Part shown: piece after piece, positions 37,904 to 48,771 of the stretch | How the letters are laid out: the number at the start of each line of letters is the position of its first letter | Numbering within the stretch: the first letter of the stretch is position 1 | Assembly: GCA_023374045.1 (NCBI GenBank) | Contig: CM041783.1 | Span: 94,461,298 to 94,525,297 of the forward strand | Reading direction: 5' to 3' | Length of the DNA: 64,000 bases | DNA from: Limonium bicolor | Taxonomy: Eukaryota; Streptophyta; Magnoliopsida; Caryophyllales; Plumbaginaceae | Position numbers and translations under genes: made by a program | The notes under the pieces: model-generated | Database searches by the model: none | Seen by the model: the letters and a program-made list of their open reading frames with translations, nothing else | Told to the model about the DNA's origin: nothing

Positions 37904-38403
37904 NNNNNNNNNNNNNNNNNNNNNNNNNNNNNNNNNNNNNNNNNNNNNNNNNNNNNNNNNNNNNNNNNNNNNNNNNNNNNNNNNNNNNNNNNNNNNNNNN
38001 NNNNNNNNNNNNNNNNNNNNNNNNNNNNNNNNNNNNNNNNNNNNNNNNNNNNNNNNNNNNNNNNNNNNNNNNNNNNNNNNNNNNNNNNNNNNNNNNNNNN
38101 NNNNNNNNNNNNNNNNNNNNNNNNNNNNNNNNNNNNNNNNNNNNNNNNNNNNNNNNNNNNNNNNNNNNNNNNNNNNNNNNNNNNNNNNNNNNNNNNNNNN
38201 NNNNNNNNNNNNNNNNNNNNNNNNNNNNNNNNNNNNNNNNNNNNNNNNNNNNNNNNNNNNNNNNNNNNNNNNNNNNNNNNNNNNNNNNNNNNNNNNNNNN
38301 NNNNNNNNNNNNNNNNNNNNNNNNNNNNNNNNNNNNNNNNNNNNNNNNNNNNNNNNNNNNNNNNNNNNNNNNNNNNNNNNNNNNNNNNNNNNNNNNNNNN
38401 NNN
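37904..38403. other. Assembly gap (500 N)
   Basis: Exactly 500 undetermined bases form a conventional placeholder for a scaffold gap of unknown size. Sequence on the two sides belongs to differently oriented LTRs, so true adjacency is not shown. Confidence 0.98.
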
Positions 38404-40013
38404 TTGAGGATTTAAGGTAAGAAACTACCTAATGACTATGATTTGTTTTTAGAATTTGGGGTGGGTTAAATTGATTAATGAACCCAAAATATGAGAATTA
38501 ATGTGTTTATAGGAAGTTTGAGAGAATTGTGATCTTGTATGGATTTAAGGGCCTAAGTGCCATTGCATTTAGGTTGAGAGCTATATTGTTGTTTAATGAA
38601 TTTTAAGGAAATATTGCGTGCTGGTAGGACCCATATGGTGTGGCTAGATTAGGAATGAAAATTGGTGAGAATTGATGAAGTTGACGATGTAAGATTTATG
38701 GGGAGGTTATGGCCAAATTTTGGTAGAAATAAAGTGTTTTAGGTGTTGTAATGAGTGAGAACGACAAGGGAATGAACTAGGTATTGTAAGGGATTTATTT
38801 GGGTTAGTGAACCACTCTTGAGTGGATATAAGAGTTGGAAAAGGAAGAAGTAAAATCTGTAGCAAATAGGTGGTGAAATGCATTGGAAAAGAACTAGAAA
38901 AGAATTATTGTTTATAAACTTGGGAATGAAGGTTGGACTTGGCTATAGTTAGTGCACTTGTCTAGGAATGAATTGGTATGGCCAAATGGAGTTAGAACAA
39001 AGTGCAATGTGCTAAGGGAATTTAGAAATTGCACTAGTGTGCAAAAACTGTAACAGGAAGATGGAAATTGGTGGAAATAGAGCTAGGATTTGGGTAAGGA
39101 TTAAACCAAGGATTGGAAGAGGTTTAGAGTATGTTTTAGGGTGTTTAAACATGTAGGAAACATGTGGAAAGATTAGGAAATGATTAGTGGTGAATTAGGG
39201 GTTGAAAACTGGTAGAAAACTGTAAAATTTGACAGTTCCAGGGCTGGTCCGGGTTGTCAAATCGGTACACAAACCTGGACCACCCCAAAAACTAGGCAGA
39301 AAGTCACCACAGAGGTTGGTCCGGGTTTGTATCCTAGTACACTAACCCGGACCATAGCTAAAATTGTCTAGAAACTGAATTCCAGGATTGGTCCGGGTTT
39401 GTAACCCCGGACACAAACCCAGACCACCCCAAAAATTCAACAGAAAGTGTTTTAATGCATCCTAATGATGGGGAATTGATTGGGGATGGTTTTAGATGAT
39501 GTTTAGGACTTGTTTGGTGACCTATAAAGGTCCTTGGAAGGGTAAACAAGTTTGAGAAGTGAATGAGAAAATTGTGAACTTAGACACACTTAAGTAAACC
39601 TAATATTAACGGGATAACAGGGTTAACTACAGGGGTACTAATTTCACATACCGTACTACCTTAATGATAATGAAATCACTTAATATGTGATTAGGGATTC
39701 GGAAGTGAGATCAGAGGAACAATTGTGAACCAAGGAACATGAGGTGAACCGGTAAAGTTAACCCAAGGTGAAAGGTATGATTTCCTCATGCCCTGTATCC
39801 TAACTTGGTTACTCTAATTAGTGTGCTTGTTTGATTGTGTGATCGCCTAACAAGATAAATGCACAAATTGGATTGTTTGTACTCTCTTGTGCTTGTATTG
39901 TACTGCTTGTGGTTGGATTGTTGACTAAACTGAAGTTTGTATAATTCATGAAATGTGTGAATTGTGAATGAGTTGCTTGAATGAGTTGCTTACATGGTGT
40001 AATACTATGTCGT
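38404..40013 (+). mobile_element. LTR fragment F, related to the E LTR
   Basis: The fragment runs parallel to 56826-58430 of element E: shared features are the AAGGTAAGAAA start, GGTAGGACCC, the dyad array (39240-39425), the CGGGGTAA-like segment and a stretch near CTCATGCCCTGTAT. Sequences are clearly diverged. The left part is lost in the gap, and the right end meets the SINE/LINE. Confidence 0.75.
39240..39425 (+). repeat. Dyad array in LTR fragment F
   Basis: Three units pair GGTCCGGGTTTGT with ACAAACCCGGACC or near variants (CTGGACC, CAGACC). Spacing and position match those of the E, D and C arrays while the arm sequence is its own. Confidence 0.8.
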
Positions 40014-40020
40014 GCTCTAC

Positions 40021-40109
40021 CTTTTTTTGATAGTTACGCTAGTGGGTAGATTTCGAATCCAGGACCTTTAGTTCCTGTATACCACTCCTCTACCGACCAA
40101 GCCACAGGG
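40021..40109 (-). mobile_element. Short tRNA-derived SINE
   Basis: On the minus strand it begins CCCCTGTGGCTTGGTCGG, an A-box-like start, has a B-box-like GGATTCGAAATC, and ends in TATCAAAAAAAG. It is flanked by a perfect 7-bp duplication GCTCTAC (40014-40020 and 40110-40116). At 89 bp it is little more than a tRNA-like head with a tail. The duplication plus the Pol III boxes support a real retroposition event. Confidence 0.7.
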
Positions 40110-40116
40110 GCTCTAC

Positions 40117-40963
40117 TTGCTCATAGGTGTGGGGATTGTTTTGTTGCAAGATGTTTTTGTGGTGCTATAGAGACTATGGCACATATTTTCCTGTATTGCA
40201 ATGATATTAAGGTTGTGTGGGATAGAGAGGGTGTCTCATGTCCTGAATTGTTGATAAAGTTGGTGCTTTAAGAGACTGGTTTTATTCAGTTTGTCTCCAT
40301 GCTTATGTTTCTCAAAAGGCTTATACTACTAAACTTTTGTAGAAGATTTGGCTTACACATTGTGAGGTGGGGCATGGTGCGGTGAAGGATCTTTCGCATG
40401 GATAGGTGTAGGCGGGACATCTATCTAGTAGTTGCGGCTGCAAGCAAAAGAGGTGGGTAGGTCACAGATCTGGAGGAGGAGGAGAAGGGTGAGCATACCC
40501 CGGTTGATGGTTTTGAAGTATACGTTGATGGTTTTGAAGTATACAAGATTAGGTGTTGTAGTGGAGTTTTGGTGGGTGTAGGCTTCAGAGATTGTCGTTG
40601 CCCCATGGACCCGGCGCTAGTCGAAGCTTATGCTTTGGAGTTTGGTGCATCATGTGCACTTAAGGCAGCATTAAGTACGGTTAGTCTTATTTCTGATTGC
40701 AAATCAAACATCAACTATCTTAGCACTAGAATGGGAGTAGCGTTGGATGTACAAATTATTTTGAACAAAGTATTGCAAATATCTACTGGTTTTGATAAGT
40801 GTAGCTGGCATTTTGTAGCAAGATCATCCAACTTAGATGCACATATTTTGGCTAATTTAGTTAGAGGTAATGGTGAGGTTGTTTTTTGGTTTGGAAATGT
40901 GCCTAAATGTATACAATCTTTATGTACTTAATGAAATGATAAGGTTGCTATTGCATTTCAAAA
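40117..40963 (+). pseudogene. LINE (L1-type) 3' end: zinc-binding RT and RNase H remnants
   Basis: The first part encodes LAHRCGDCFVARCFCG and ETMAHIFLYCN, the zf-RVT motif that follows reverse transcriptase in plant LINEs. After frame breaks, 40569-40931 encodes an RNase H-like domain: DPALVEAYALEFGASCAL, then LISDCKSN and VARSSNLDAHILANL. The end, CATTTCAAAAAAAA, is the usual 3' end with a poly(A) tract. It is 5'-truncated, as most LINE copies are. The SINE lies at its 5' edge. Confidence 0.8.
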
Positions 40964-40970
40964 AAAAGAA

Positions 40971-41689
40971 GAAGAAATATACAAATTTTAATATTGGGTT
41001 TTAGCATACTGTGTTGCATGTCATTTGAATTTTCATTCGATGGTTTTAAGCTAAAAGTGTTATGGAAAGGACTTTTCATTTTATGCTTTGACCGTCTCAA
41101 GGACAGTCTGGACAGTCTGGATCGAGTGGGATAACTTGATCTATCCACACTTGGGCATGTCTATCCGACAGACGGACACGACTAGAATCTGCAAAAAAGA
41201 CGCATATGAAGATTTGTCATATTTCCTTCTAGGATGGAGACCTCGACGTCATGGAGGGTTGGTGGCTTTATGTCATATGTCAAATAACTATTGGTTCCCT
41301 CTCATTCTCTTCCCATATTTTTTATTTATCTTCCTCTTTATCTCTTTTTTCAAAAAAAAATTATAGAGTGAGGGGTGCTAGTGAGAATATGAGGAAAAAC
41401 TATTATGTGGTTAGATAGAAAAATTAAATTAATAGAAAAAGTATATTAAATTTCAAAATTTTATAACTTACAAATATATAAGTGCTAAAATAAAAAAAAT
41501 TATACCATTGTTCATCGTAATTCATGCTCTTAGATGCACCATGGATATATTTTGATGAACTTAAGATTTTATGTAATTAGAATGAGTATATATCATGTAT
41601 TTTAGATGTGAAGCTTATACATCAACATAATGAATCTTCTTTAATAATATAATGTTCGTCATTCATTAACAAAATGAATAATCTTTAAG
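40971..41689 (+). other. Unassigned A+T-rich sequence
   Basis: No convincing gene or element is visible. A frame at 41088-41366 ends in a hydrophobic Phe-rich run and has no family likeness. Short repeats of GACAGTCTGGA occur near 41102-41121. Confidence 0.5.
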
Positions 41690-42665
41690 ATCTACTTTTC
41701 TTAAAATAAAAATTCACTTTTAGAAAATCAAAGTATTCACATTACTTAATGTGAAAGGTTCTCTTTTTTCTTAAATATAAGATTCACTTTTCTAAAACAT
41801 TTTATTAACTTTTCAATAAACGAAAGGTTCATATTGATCTCGCATAAGTGGTAAGATTCACTTTTCTTAAACATTTGATTCATTTTTCTTAAACATTTGA
41901 TTCACTTATCAATAAATGAAAGGTTCATATTGTTCTCGCATAAGTTTGTGGTAAGATTCATTTTTCTTAAACATTTAATTTACTTTTTCTAAACATAAGT
42001 TTCACGTTTCTTAAGCATTTGATTCACTTTTATTAAACATAAGATTCGCTTTTCTTAAATGAAAGATTCACTTTGGATAAATGAAAGACTCATATTGTTC
42101 TCGCATAAGATTACTCAATTTTTAGAAACAAAGGATTCACATTGTTTATTGTGAGAGTTCACTTTTCTTAAACATAGGTTTTACTTTTTTAAAACATAAG
42201 ATTCACTATTCTCAAACAAAGAATTCACTTTAATAAATAATTGGTTCATATTGTTCTCGCATACGTTTGTGGTAAGATTTACTTTTCTTAAACCAAAGCT
42301 TCATTCTTCATAAACATACGATTCACTTTTTAAAAACACAAAAAATACCCTTTTCTCTCACATAAGATTCACTTTTCAAAAAGAAGAAATTTTTTTTAAA
42401 TGAAAAGTTCATATTTTTGTCACATCAGATCACTTTTCTTTAACAAAAGATTCACTTTTCAAAAACAAAGGATTTACATTGCTTAATGGGAAAGGTTCAC
42501 TTTTTTTAAACAAAATATTCACTTTTCTTAAATATTTGATTCATTTTTTTCTAGCGCCCGATTCACTTTTCATTATATGAAAGGTTCATATTGTTCTCAT
42601 AAAAGTTTGTCGTAATATTCACTTTTCTTAAGCATATGATTCACTTTTCTATAAATGAAACACAG
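41690..42665 (+). repeat. Degenerate tandem array of GATTCACTTTTCTTAAACAT
   Basis: About twenty diverged copies of a ~20-bp motif (GATTCACTTTTCTTAAACAT) alternate with ATGAAAGGTTCATATTGTTC and CTCGCATAAGTTTGTGG segments. The latter recur at about 41829, 41925, 42089, 42245 and 42580, suggesting a higher-order unit of roughly 100-160 bp. It is A+T-rich and has no coding capacity. Confidence 0.8.
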
Positions 42666-42744
42666 TAGTTATCAAACTAAACTATTTATTGTTATAATAA
42701 TTGCTCGACAACTTATATAGCAAATTATCTATTATGAAACTGTT

Positions 42745-43247
42745 TTGTTATAACAGTGAATCAAATTTCGCTACTCCCTTCATCTTTCACCATTTCATCA
42801 TTAAAAATCTCAAACGCTCACTCTGGTTTCATCGTCTCACCTCTCATCTCACATATATTATGCAACGCACAGCAAGCCCCAAGCGCGACCGGCAAATCCT
42901 GTAACTTCACTTCTGTCCTCTTCTGTAAACAATCCCACTTCCCTTTCAACCACCCAAACACTGCCTTCCCGACTTCCTGCACGACCCCAACCTTCTCATT
43001 AGACGTGTGCTGCATAATTCGTCAAATTCCCATGCATGTATGACACCAAAACCCACTCAATCAACGGGTAACTCTTCCCACCAACCACCTACAAATCCTT
43101 TACCAACCCTTCCATCACACGCTCAAACAAAGATGATTTCTTCCACACTTTTCTCATCCGACATTGACCCCGGCCACCCTATACACATATCAGTAAACAC
43201 TACTCCCTTATCATCCACCATACCATGTATCATAATTGAGTAGCTCT
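42745..43247 (-). pseudogene. HARBI1-like (PIF/Harbinger-derived) nuclease pseudogene, C-terminal part
   Basis: On the minus strand the frame starts mid-domain (SIMIHGMVDDKGVVFTDMC), then CIGWPGSM, a one-step frameshift at about 43150-43160, KKSSLFERVMEGLVKDL, a TAG where Trp is expected, VVGGKSYPLIEWVLVSY, and RTEVKLQDLPVALGACCALH followed by NICEMRGETMKPE. A stop then precedes AFEIFNDEMVKDE. The order and motifs match the C-terminal half of plant HARBI1-like nucleases of the At5g12010 kind (DDE_Tnp_4 family), which are domesticated host genes. The N-terminal half is missing. With two or more stops and a frameshift it is inactive. No intron or poly(A) tail shows how it arrived. Confidence 0.85.
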
Positions 43248-43860
43248 TCTTCTAACTTCTCTCCGGACCTTGATCTTTATCAATACAGAGTAGAGGCAAT
43301 CACCTCCTTCAGCGCTACTACTGATTGGGGTTCTTCCGAACCTCCGCCACTGTTGTCAAATTCACTGGGTGCTGTTACCCTGGGTTACCAAACAGGAGTT
43401 AGGGTTGTCGACGAAGAGAATTTAATTCAAAAAGTAGATGGGAGCGAGAAGAGAAAGACAGAAAGACAATTTCAAATATAACCTTAGGTGAGAAGATGAT
43501 GATACCCTAATGCCATATTAGAACTTGTCGCAAGTTTCCTAAAGATAGAACAGATAAGAACTTAGTCAATGGTAAGATTTGGGTGTGAACTGACACCTTT
43601 GATTGAGTGAAGAGATTTAATAAGTGGCATAGTTAAGTAAATCATAGCAACTTAACAAAATACTCACGTAAGAAGAGGCAGAGCTGCCGATAAAGTTTGT
43701 GAGGATGGTCATGAGAGAAGAGAAATAAAAAAGAGTGAGACAAGAAGATAAAAAGAGAGAATATGAGTATGAATGTTCTCACATTTTGAGTTTGTTGTTC
43801 TAGCTTTATTTCACGTTGTCTAGGCAGTTTTCAAGTGTTTCATGGGCTATTACTGTTAGG
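43248..43860 (+). other. Unassigned sequence with one open frame
   Basis: A plus-strand frame, 43236-43481, reads SSSSSNFSPDLDLYQYRVEA and onward. I do not recognise it. Balanced base composition suggests it may be a captured gene fragment, on either strand. The rest (43482-43860) shows no feature. Confidence 0.35.
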
Positions 43861-44634
43861 TGTTGGTAATCTACTTGATAGAGTGTAACCTGCATATTTA
43901 GATTGGGATTACTTCTCCCTTTGATTTAGATGGTGGTTAAAGTGTAATAACAAGTAGTTGAGAAGACACTAGGATTTACGTGGTTCGTTCTTGAATGACC
44001 TAGTCTGGGGGGGAGAGGGGGGTCTCTAGAGGTTCTTAGTAGAATTGTATGAGTAAAAGTGAAGATTGAGAATGAAATCCCCTTCATTGAAGGTGTTAGG
44101 TGCTATTTATAAAGGATCAATTCGGGTGTTTGACGGTTTGCTTGCTTGACTTGCCATTTGATCAGCCGCTGGGATGATGACATAGCACGCGCGTGGTGTA
44201 TGGGCGTCATCATCCTTTGCGAGGCTTCCAAGGGAAGCTTCCTCTGTCATTTGTGAGCCTATAGAAGTAACGAGGAGGACACATCCATCTTGGGATACTC
44301 AAGGTCGTGTTAGAGGAGGTGAAGGACTCGAGGCTGCAGGCTTTTAGTCGGTGGTGTTGATGGGAGAAGATGTCAAAGTCATGAGTGCTCCTACGCTGGC
44401 GAAGAAGTCTGGCCGTGGATGAAGTTAGCATAATATGATGGTTTTCGTCTAACTTTAGGGCATGATAGAGCCGGCTTGCTGGATCTGGTGCTTGCGAGCC
44501 GGGGTGCTTGCTGGAAAAGCTCGTTGCACCCTAATTGTTGGCTCGTTCATCCGGGTACATGCGATGCTAGGGAGGTGATGTGATTACACTCTTGTTAACA
44601 TAGTTAAGATATGATTAATTATATCATACCAACA
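43861..44634 (+). mobile_element. Possible solo LTR (TGTTGGT...ACCAACA)
   Basis: The 774-bp segment starts TGTTGGTAATC and ends CATACCAACA, a 7-bp terminal inverted repeat with TG...CA ends. It contains GGATTTACGTGGTTCG, seen in many plant LTR elements, and TATTTATAAAGG, a TATA-like box, at about 44104. No matching TSD is visible (TTAGG left, CTAGT right), so the limits or even the nature of the element are uncertain. Confidence 0.4.
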
Positions 44635-44687
44635 CTAGTTCCCCAAGTCTTCCTTTAAGAGTTTTACGATGGAAGTAGGACTTAAGT

Positions 44688-46075
44688 TGTAGCACCCCTA
44701 CTTAATCATCTCATAACTACTGTCTTATCAACTTGCTTAATCAACCACAAAAGTGGAAATAAACCTAACTCATATACTAATAGGTGTTACCGCCATTACT
44801 CGCCCATGCGAGTAAGGAAGCTTCCAAACTTAAACCTAACACTATACTTAACCACAACCGCAATGATGAACAATTGATAGATAGTAGCTTAGTTTACAAT
44901 ACTTAATACAATCCATTTCCTGTGAGCCTTCTAACACCAACTACAATATATAACCTTAGTATAATCAAACCAGAATCCAAAAACCAAAAAGAAGCAAAGT
45001 ATACTCCAAACTTCGTATACCGTTACCCAAAATCCCGCACTCTGGTGTCTTTAGCAGCTACACACCTGTAATGTTGTTTGTATGTATGGAATCAACCCCT
45101 ACTAAGTATGCTACTACGCAACCGTCATGCGCCCTCAGACCCTCAGGTTAATTAATAGAGTGAACATGTGGTTCAATTATATACAATACCGTTTATATAA
45201 ATAAAACTGTAAAGCAATAACAAATGCATAACAGTTGAACCACTAAATCATACATAGCCACACAGCTCAGTTAACACACCATTGACAAACACATTAATAA
45301 ATATAGCAATATAAGAATACGAGTGTCGTATTTTAAACTAGTTTTCATTATTCGGTCTTCGAGGGCATTTTATATTGTTCACCAGTGATACGAAGATAAC
45401 ATTGTTTCGTATTAAAGTTCATTGTGTGTTAATTCACTACTAACTCAACTCATCACACTCAGCAGTCATCATGTTAGAAGACGACATGCTATAAACCATT
45501 ACCCCTATTATATGGCGGGTTACCAAGGGTGTTGCCCCATACCAACAGTAGTACCTCTGACCAACTGAATCAACCTGAATCGTTTGAAATTTTAAATAAG
45601 TGAAGAGGCCCCGTATTCGACCATCCTCTCAGTTTGTGATCACATCGCACCAAGAACATCTTGGATTTCCCATACTACCATACTACCATCGCTCACTAAA
45701 TGATTAAGGCACTCAATCATTTTACCTAAGACTTGTCCTAGGTTTTCAGTGATTAACAATTTCGAATGTATAGTCAATAAGGACTTATGTAATATTCCTA
45801 GAATTTCTAGGATAGCCAACATTCTAAAGCATGTTTATTAGAGTGGTATTTACCGTCACTCAATCTAACGAACATTCTTAGATTACTCGGATAATATACT
45901 TTATCATTATCTCAGTTCAATGATGTTTTCCTTGTCACTTACCATACCTTAATTCGGATACATTGGTATTACATTTGGTTCGGTTTATTATTTCGAACAA
46001 TTAGCATTGCATAACATAAGCAATTAATTCAAGACACCAATACTTAATCATTCACATATGATAATTAACATCAAT
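44688..46075 (-). mobile_element. Gypsy LTR fragment G, interrupted by element E
   Basis: On the minus strand the LTR ends here with GGGGTGCTACA (plus TGTAGCACCCC at 44688). It is homologous to the PBS-side part of LTR B (3226-4335). No PBS lies to its left, so it is either a 3' LTR end or a solo LTR. Element E inserted at 46076; bases 46071-46075 (TCAAT) should be one TSD copy. Confidence 0.65.
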
Positions 46076-47001
46076 TGAAATACCTCAAACTTAATTAGGG
46101 TGATTAAATTACTCTAATATGATATTTGAGGGCCTATTAGTGCCTTAGGAATTTTGGTAAAGAAAATAGATCCAAAAGAAAAGAGAAAATGCTTAAAAAG
46201 TGAAAAACGCAAAAATGAGCGTTACGGGACCATAGGAGGAAGACGACCTCAAAAAGGGTCCTAGATGATTTCCTAAGGCTTATTTAGGCCTAATTAATAT
46301 ACGGGAACAATTCCCGATGAAAACGGATCCAAATAATGTGTTAAAACGCTAATAAAGCTTTAGCGCATGTTTTTCATGAAAACCCGAAAACGTGATTTTG
46401 AGTGGTCAAATGGACCCGTAAAAATTATAGTCAACCAAATAACTATAATTGAACATTAATGGAAGCGTAAGAACCATTAAAATTAATTAAACGAGAAAAT
46501 TCTGGAAAACGGGTTCCGGTTAGTGAATAGTGTAAAAACAAGAACTTGTGGGGTGTTAGTTGTAATAAGAGCAAAATACCTCCTCCATTTGCAAATAAAA
46601 ATCAGAAACTATGTGAGTGTGTGTGGGGGCACGTTTTGTTCCAGCCTTCCCACCTATCTCACACACTAAAATGTACAAAAGCATAAAAAGGCATTCTCTC
46701 TCCTCTCATTTCCCTTTTCCTTCTTCTCTTTCCTGCCGATTTCTTCCTCCCATCTCTGGTTCTGAACGTTATTGAAGTTCATCCATGGCTACTCCATCTT
46801 CCTCTCCTTGTACAAGCTTCATTAAAGCTCCATACACAAAAATAAGTACATATTCTTGCTCCTCCCACCACGCTCCACTACTGGAAAAAAAAGAATAAAC
46901 AACGCCCTTTTAAAAATGGTTATATTTGTAAATAATTTTTTAGCATATTAAGAACAATTATAAAGTAAGGCGTCGTATTTATGGTTTAAGCCGAACATTT
47001 T

Positions 47002-47224
47002 AAAAAACGCTTCACTTAAGAAGCGTTCTTTATTGTATCGCGCCCAAAGACAAAAAAAAACGCTTGGGAAATAAGCGTTCTTTATAAACATATAAAGAAC
47101 GCTTCATATAGAAAGCGTTTTTTATGTCTCTCGAACGCTCAGCACAAAGAACGCTTCCGTTTAGAAGTGTTCTTTATGTTTTTTACTCTCGGCATAAAAA
47201 ACGCTTCTTAAGTGAAGCGTTCTT
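47002..47224 (+). repeat. CACTA-2 left subterminal hairpin array
   Basis: Five foldbacks (starting about 47002, 47052, 47094, 47146 and 47196) each pair AAAGAACGCTTC or AAAAAACGCTT with GAAGCGTTCTTT or a close variant around a loop of 5-8 bases. In CACTA elements subterminal repeats are bound by the TNPA-type protein. Confidence 0.85.
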
Positions 47225-48422
47225 TATGTTGCCTGAATAACACCCCACTTTCCTGAAAAATTTAATCTCTCTAGCGCTCTCTTTACAACCTAACCCTCTA
47301 CCTCTCTCTCGACTGAGCTCACGAAAGACGTACCCCAGTACCGTCCGCTAGCTACTGCCATCGCTGTCACTGCCGTCGCCGCCACTGCTGTCGCCGTCCG
47401 TGTCGCCGCCGCCGCTTTCCGGCCATCTCTCGCGCCTGCTACGCGTTTCTTTCTCCCGATATTTGCGCGCGCGCATGCATCTTCATTCTCTGATGATCAT
47501 CAATCGACCCAAATATACATGCATGCCTGTCGCCTCTGTTTCGGTAATTCATCAAATCTGCGAACAGGAACATATATATTTCTGCTCTTTCACTCTTATT
47601 AATTTTGCAACCTGCGATCAAACAGGAAAATACATGCCCGTCTCCTTAGTACGTTCTATTGATCATCTGCAGTAATTAATTTTACAACCCAACTGGCGTA
47701 GCATCGATCCATGCTCTATCGACTCTATTCTTGATTCTGCTGGAGATGATTTTGCTAACCAAACTGATCGATCGGGAACATATAAACATGCTGTGGTTGG
47801 GATTAATGTGTTTAATTATTAGGATTAAGTGTTTGGGATTAATTAATAATGCAAACCAATTAAACTGTCGCCTGAGCTGATTTTTGGTACTTGCTGGTTG
47901 TGTCCAAATGGACTTGAGATTAATGTGTTTATTAGGCGAAAAATATAATGTGTTTGGGCATACAAATATAGCCACGTAGTTATGGTGAAATTTTGCAAAA
48001 CCAAACTGTCGATCAGGAACATACATGCTCTGTTTGAGATTAATATGTTTATTAGGATTAAGTGTTTGGGATTAATTTTGCAAACCAAACTGTCGCCTCT
48101 TGTACATGCTCTATTGTGGTGAAACCCTATATTTTTAGGGGATTTGTCAGATTTCCCAGAAAATTTTGTCAAACTATTGAATTATTGGATTCGTAATGTA
48201 ATTATTGTTGTGTACAAACTATCCTGTAGGCATTGGTAGTACTTTTCATTGTCTCATACCTGATACGGGCTAGTTGATTGAAGTCTAGCTTTTTCACATC
48301 AGGACTAAGCAGACTACTACTCATCAGATTAGGTTAGTTTATAATTTTTCTCAATTACTTCTTAATGTTTATATAGTGTTTCTCTGAATAGCTATTAAAT
48401 ATACTCGAACATAGTCACCCGT

Positions 48423-48453
48423 CCGAGATATACCTACTAGAGGTATATCTTGG
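48423..48453 (+). other. Short perfect foldback in CACTA-2
   Basis: The arms CCGAGATATACCT and AGGTATATCTTGG pair fully, with one G-U pair, across the loop ACTAG. A smaller foldback AGTCC, CCGTC, AGGACT follows at about 48455-48472. Confidence 0.8.
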
Positions 48454-48502
48454 ATAGTCCCCGTCAGGACTGTCAATCACGTTTGATCTCACCTTCTAGG
48501 TA

Positions 48503-48649
48503 GTGAACAAGTTTATAAAAAAATTCATTTAAAAATTGGTAGCTTTTCCCTTTTGTTCTTCGAGTGTATACATTCATATATACACTAGAAGAACGGAAGG
48601 GAAATGCTGCCGAAATTTTCATGAATTGTTTTTTTATCAACTTGTTCGC
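48503..48649 (+). ncRNA. 147-nt miRNA-precursor-like foldback in CACTA-2
   Basis: The inner stem pairs 48538-48570 with 48579-48611. By hand it has 33 positions with only two mismatches (48562/48587 and 48544/48605), a few G-U pairs and an 8-nt loop (CATTCATA). Arms include GTTCTTC with GAAGAAC and TTTCCC with GGGAAA. Outside a small internal loop the pairing goes on through ATTCAT/ATGAAT and a T/A run to GTGAACAAGTT with AACTTGTTCGC. Size, shape and position resemble plant miRNA precursors; rice CACTA elements encode miR820. It could instead be an inserted foldback element or a source of siRNA. No mature sequence is claimed. Confidence 0.55.
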
Positions 48650-48771
48650 ATGTATTGAATGTGATTGGATGGTTTAGGTTGTAATTTTTTAAAAGTAACT
48701 GGACTAATATCTGCCAACATATGAACGATATCGATCAGCTGTAAAGTAATACATCGATCTTACAGAAAGAG

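Larger units (their letters stand above)
47225..48771 (+). other. CACTA-2 leader and intron-like region
   Basis: A CG-rich leader with CCGCC/GTCGCC runs lies at about 47330-47420. From 47750 to 48110 there are two or three diverged copies of a block with CCAAACTGTCGATC.GGAACATA, GGATTAAGTGTTTGGGATTAAT and AACTGTCGCCT. Two foldbacks follow (48423-48453 and 48503-48649). CTTACAG just before the transposase ATG at 48772 fits a splice acceptor, so most of this region may be a 5' intron. Confidence 0.5.

Noticed and set aside
37870..38420. Open frames of 174-181 codons
   Set aside because: They run through the 500-N gap and contain no real sequence.
40021..40109. Functional tRNA gene
   Set aside because: Only A- and B-box likeness is present. 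The cloverleaf does not close, and the tail plus target duplication mark it as a SINE.
41690..42665. CRISPR-like array
   Set aside because: Units are degenerate, spacers are not of constant length, and the DNA is plant nuclear.
43861..44634. Full Copia or Gypsy element
   Set aside because: No PBS, PPT, coding region or matching TSD was found; it is kept only as a possible solo LTR.
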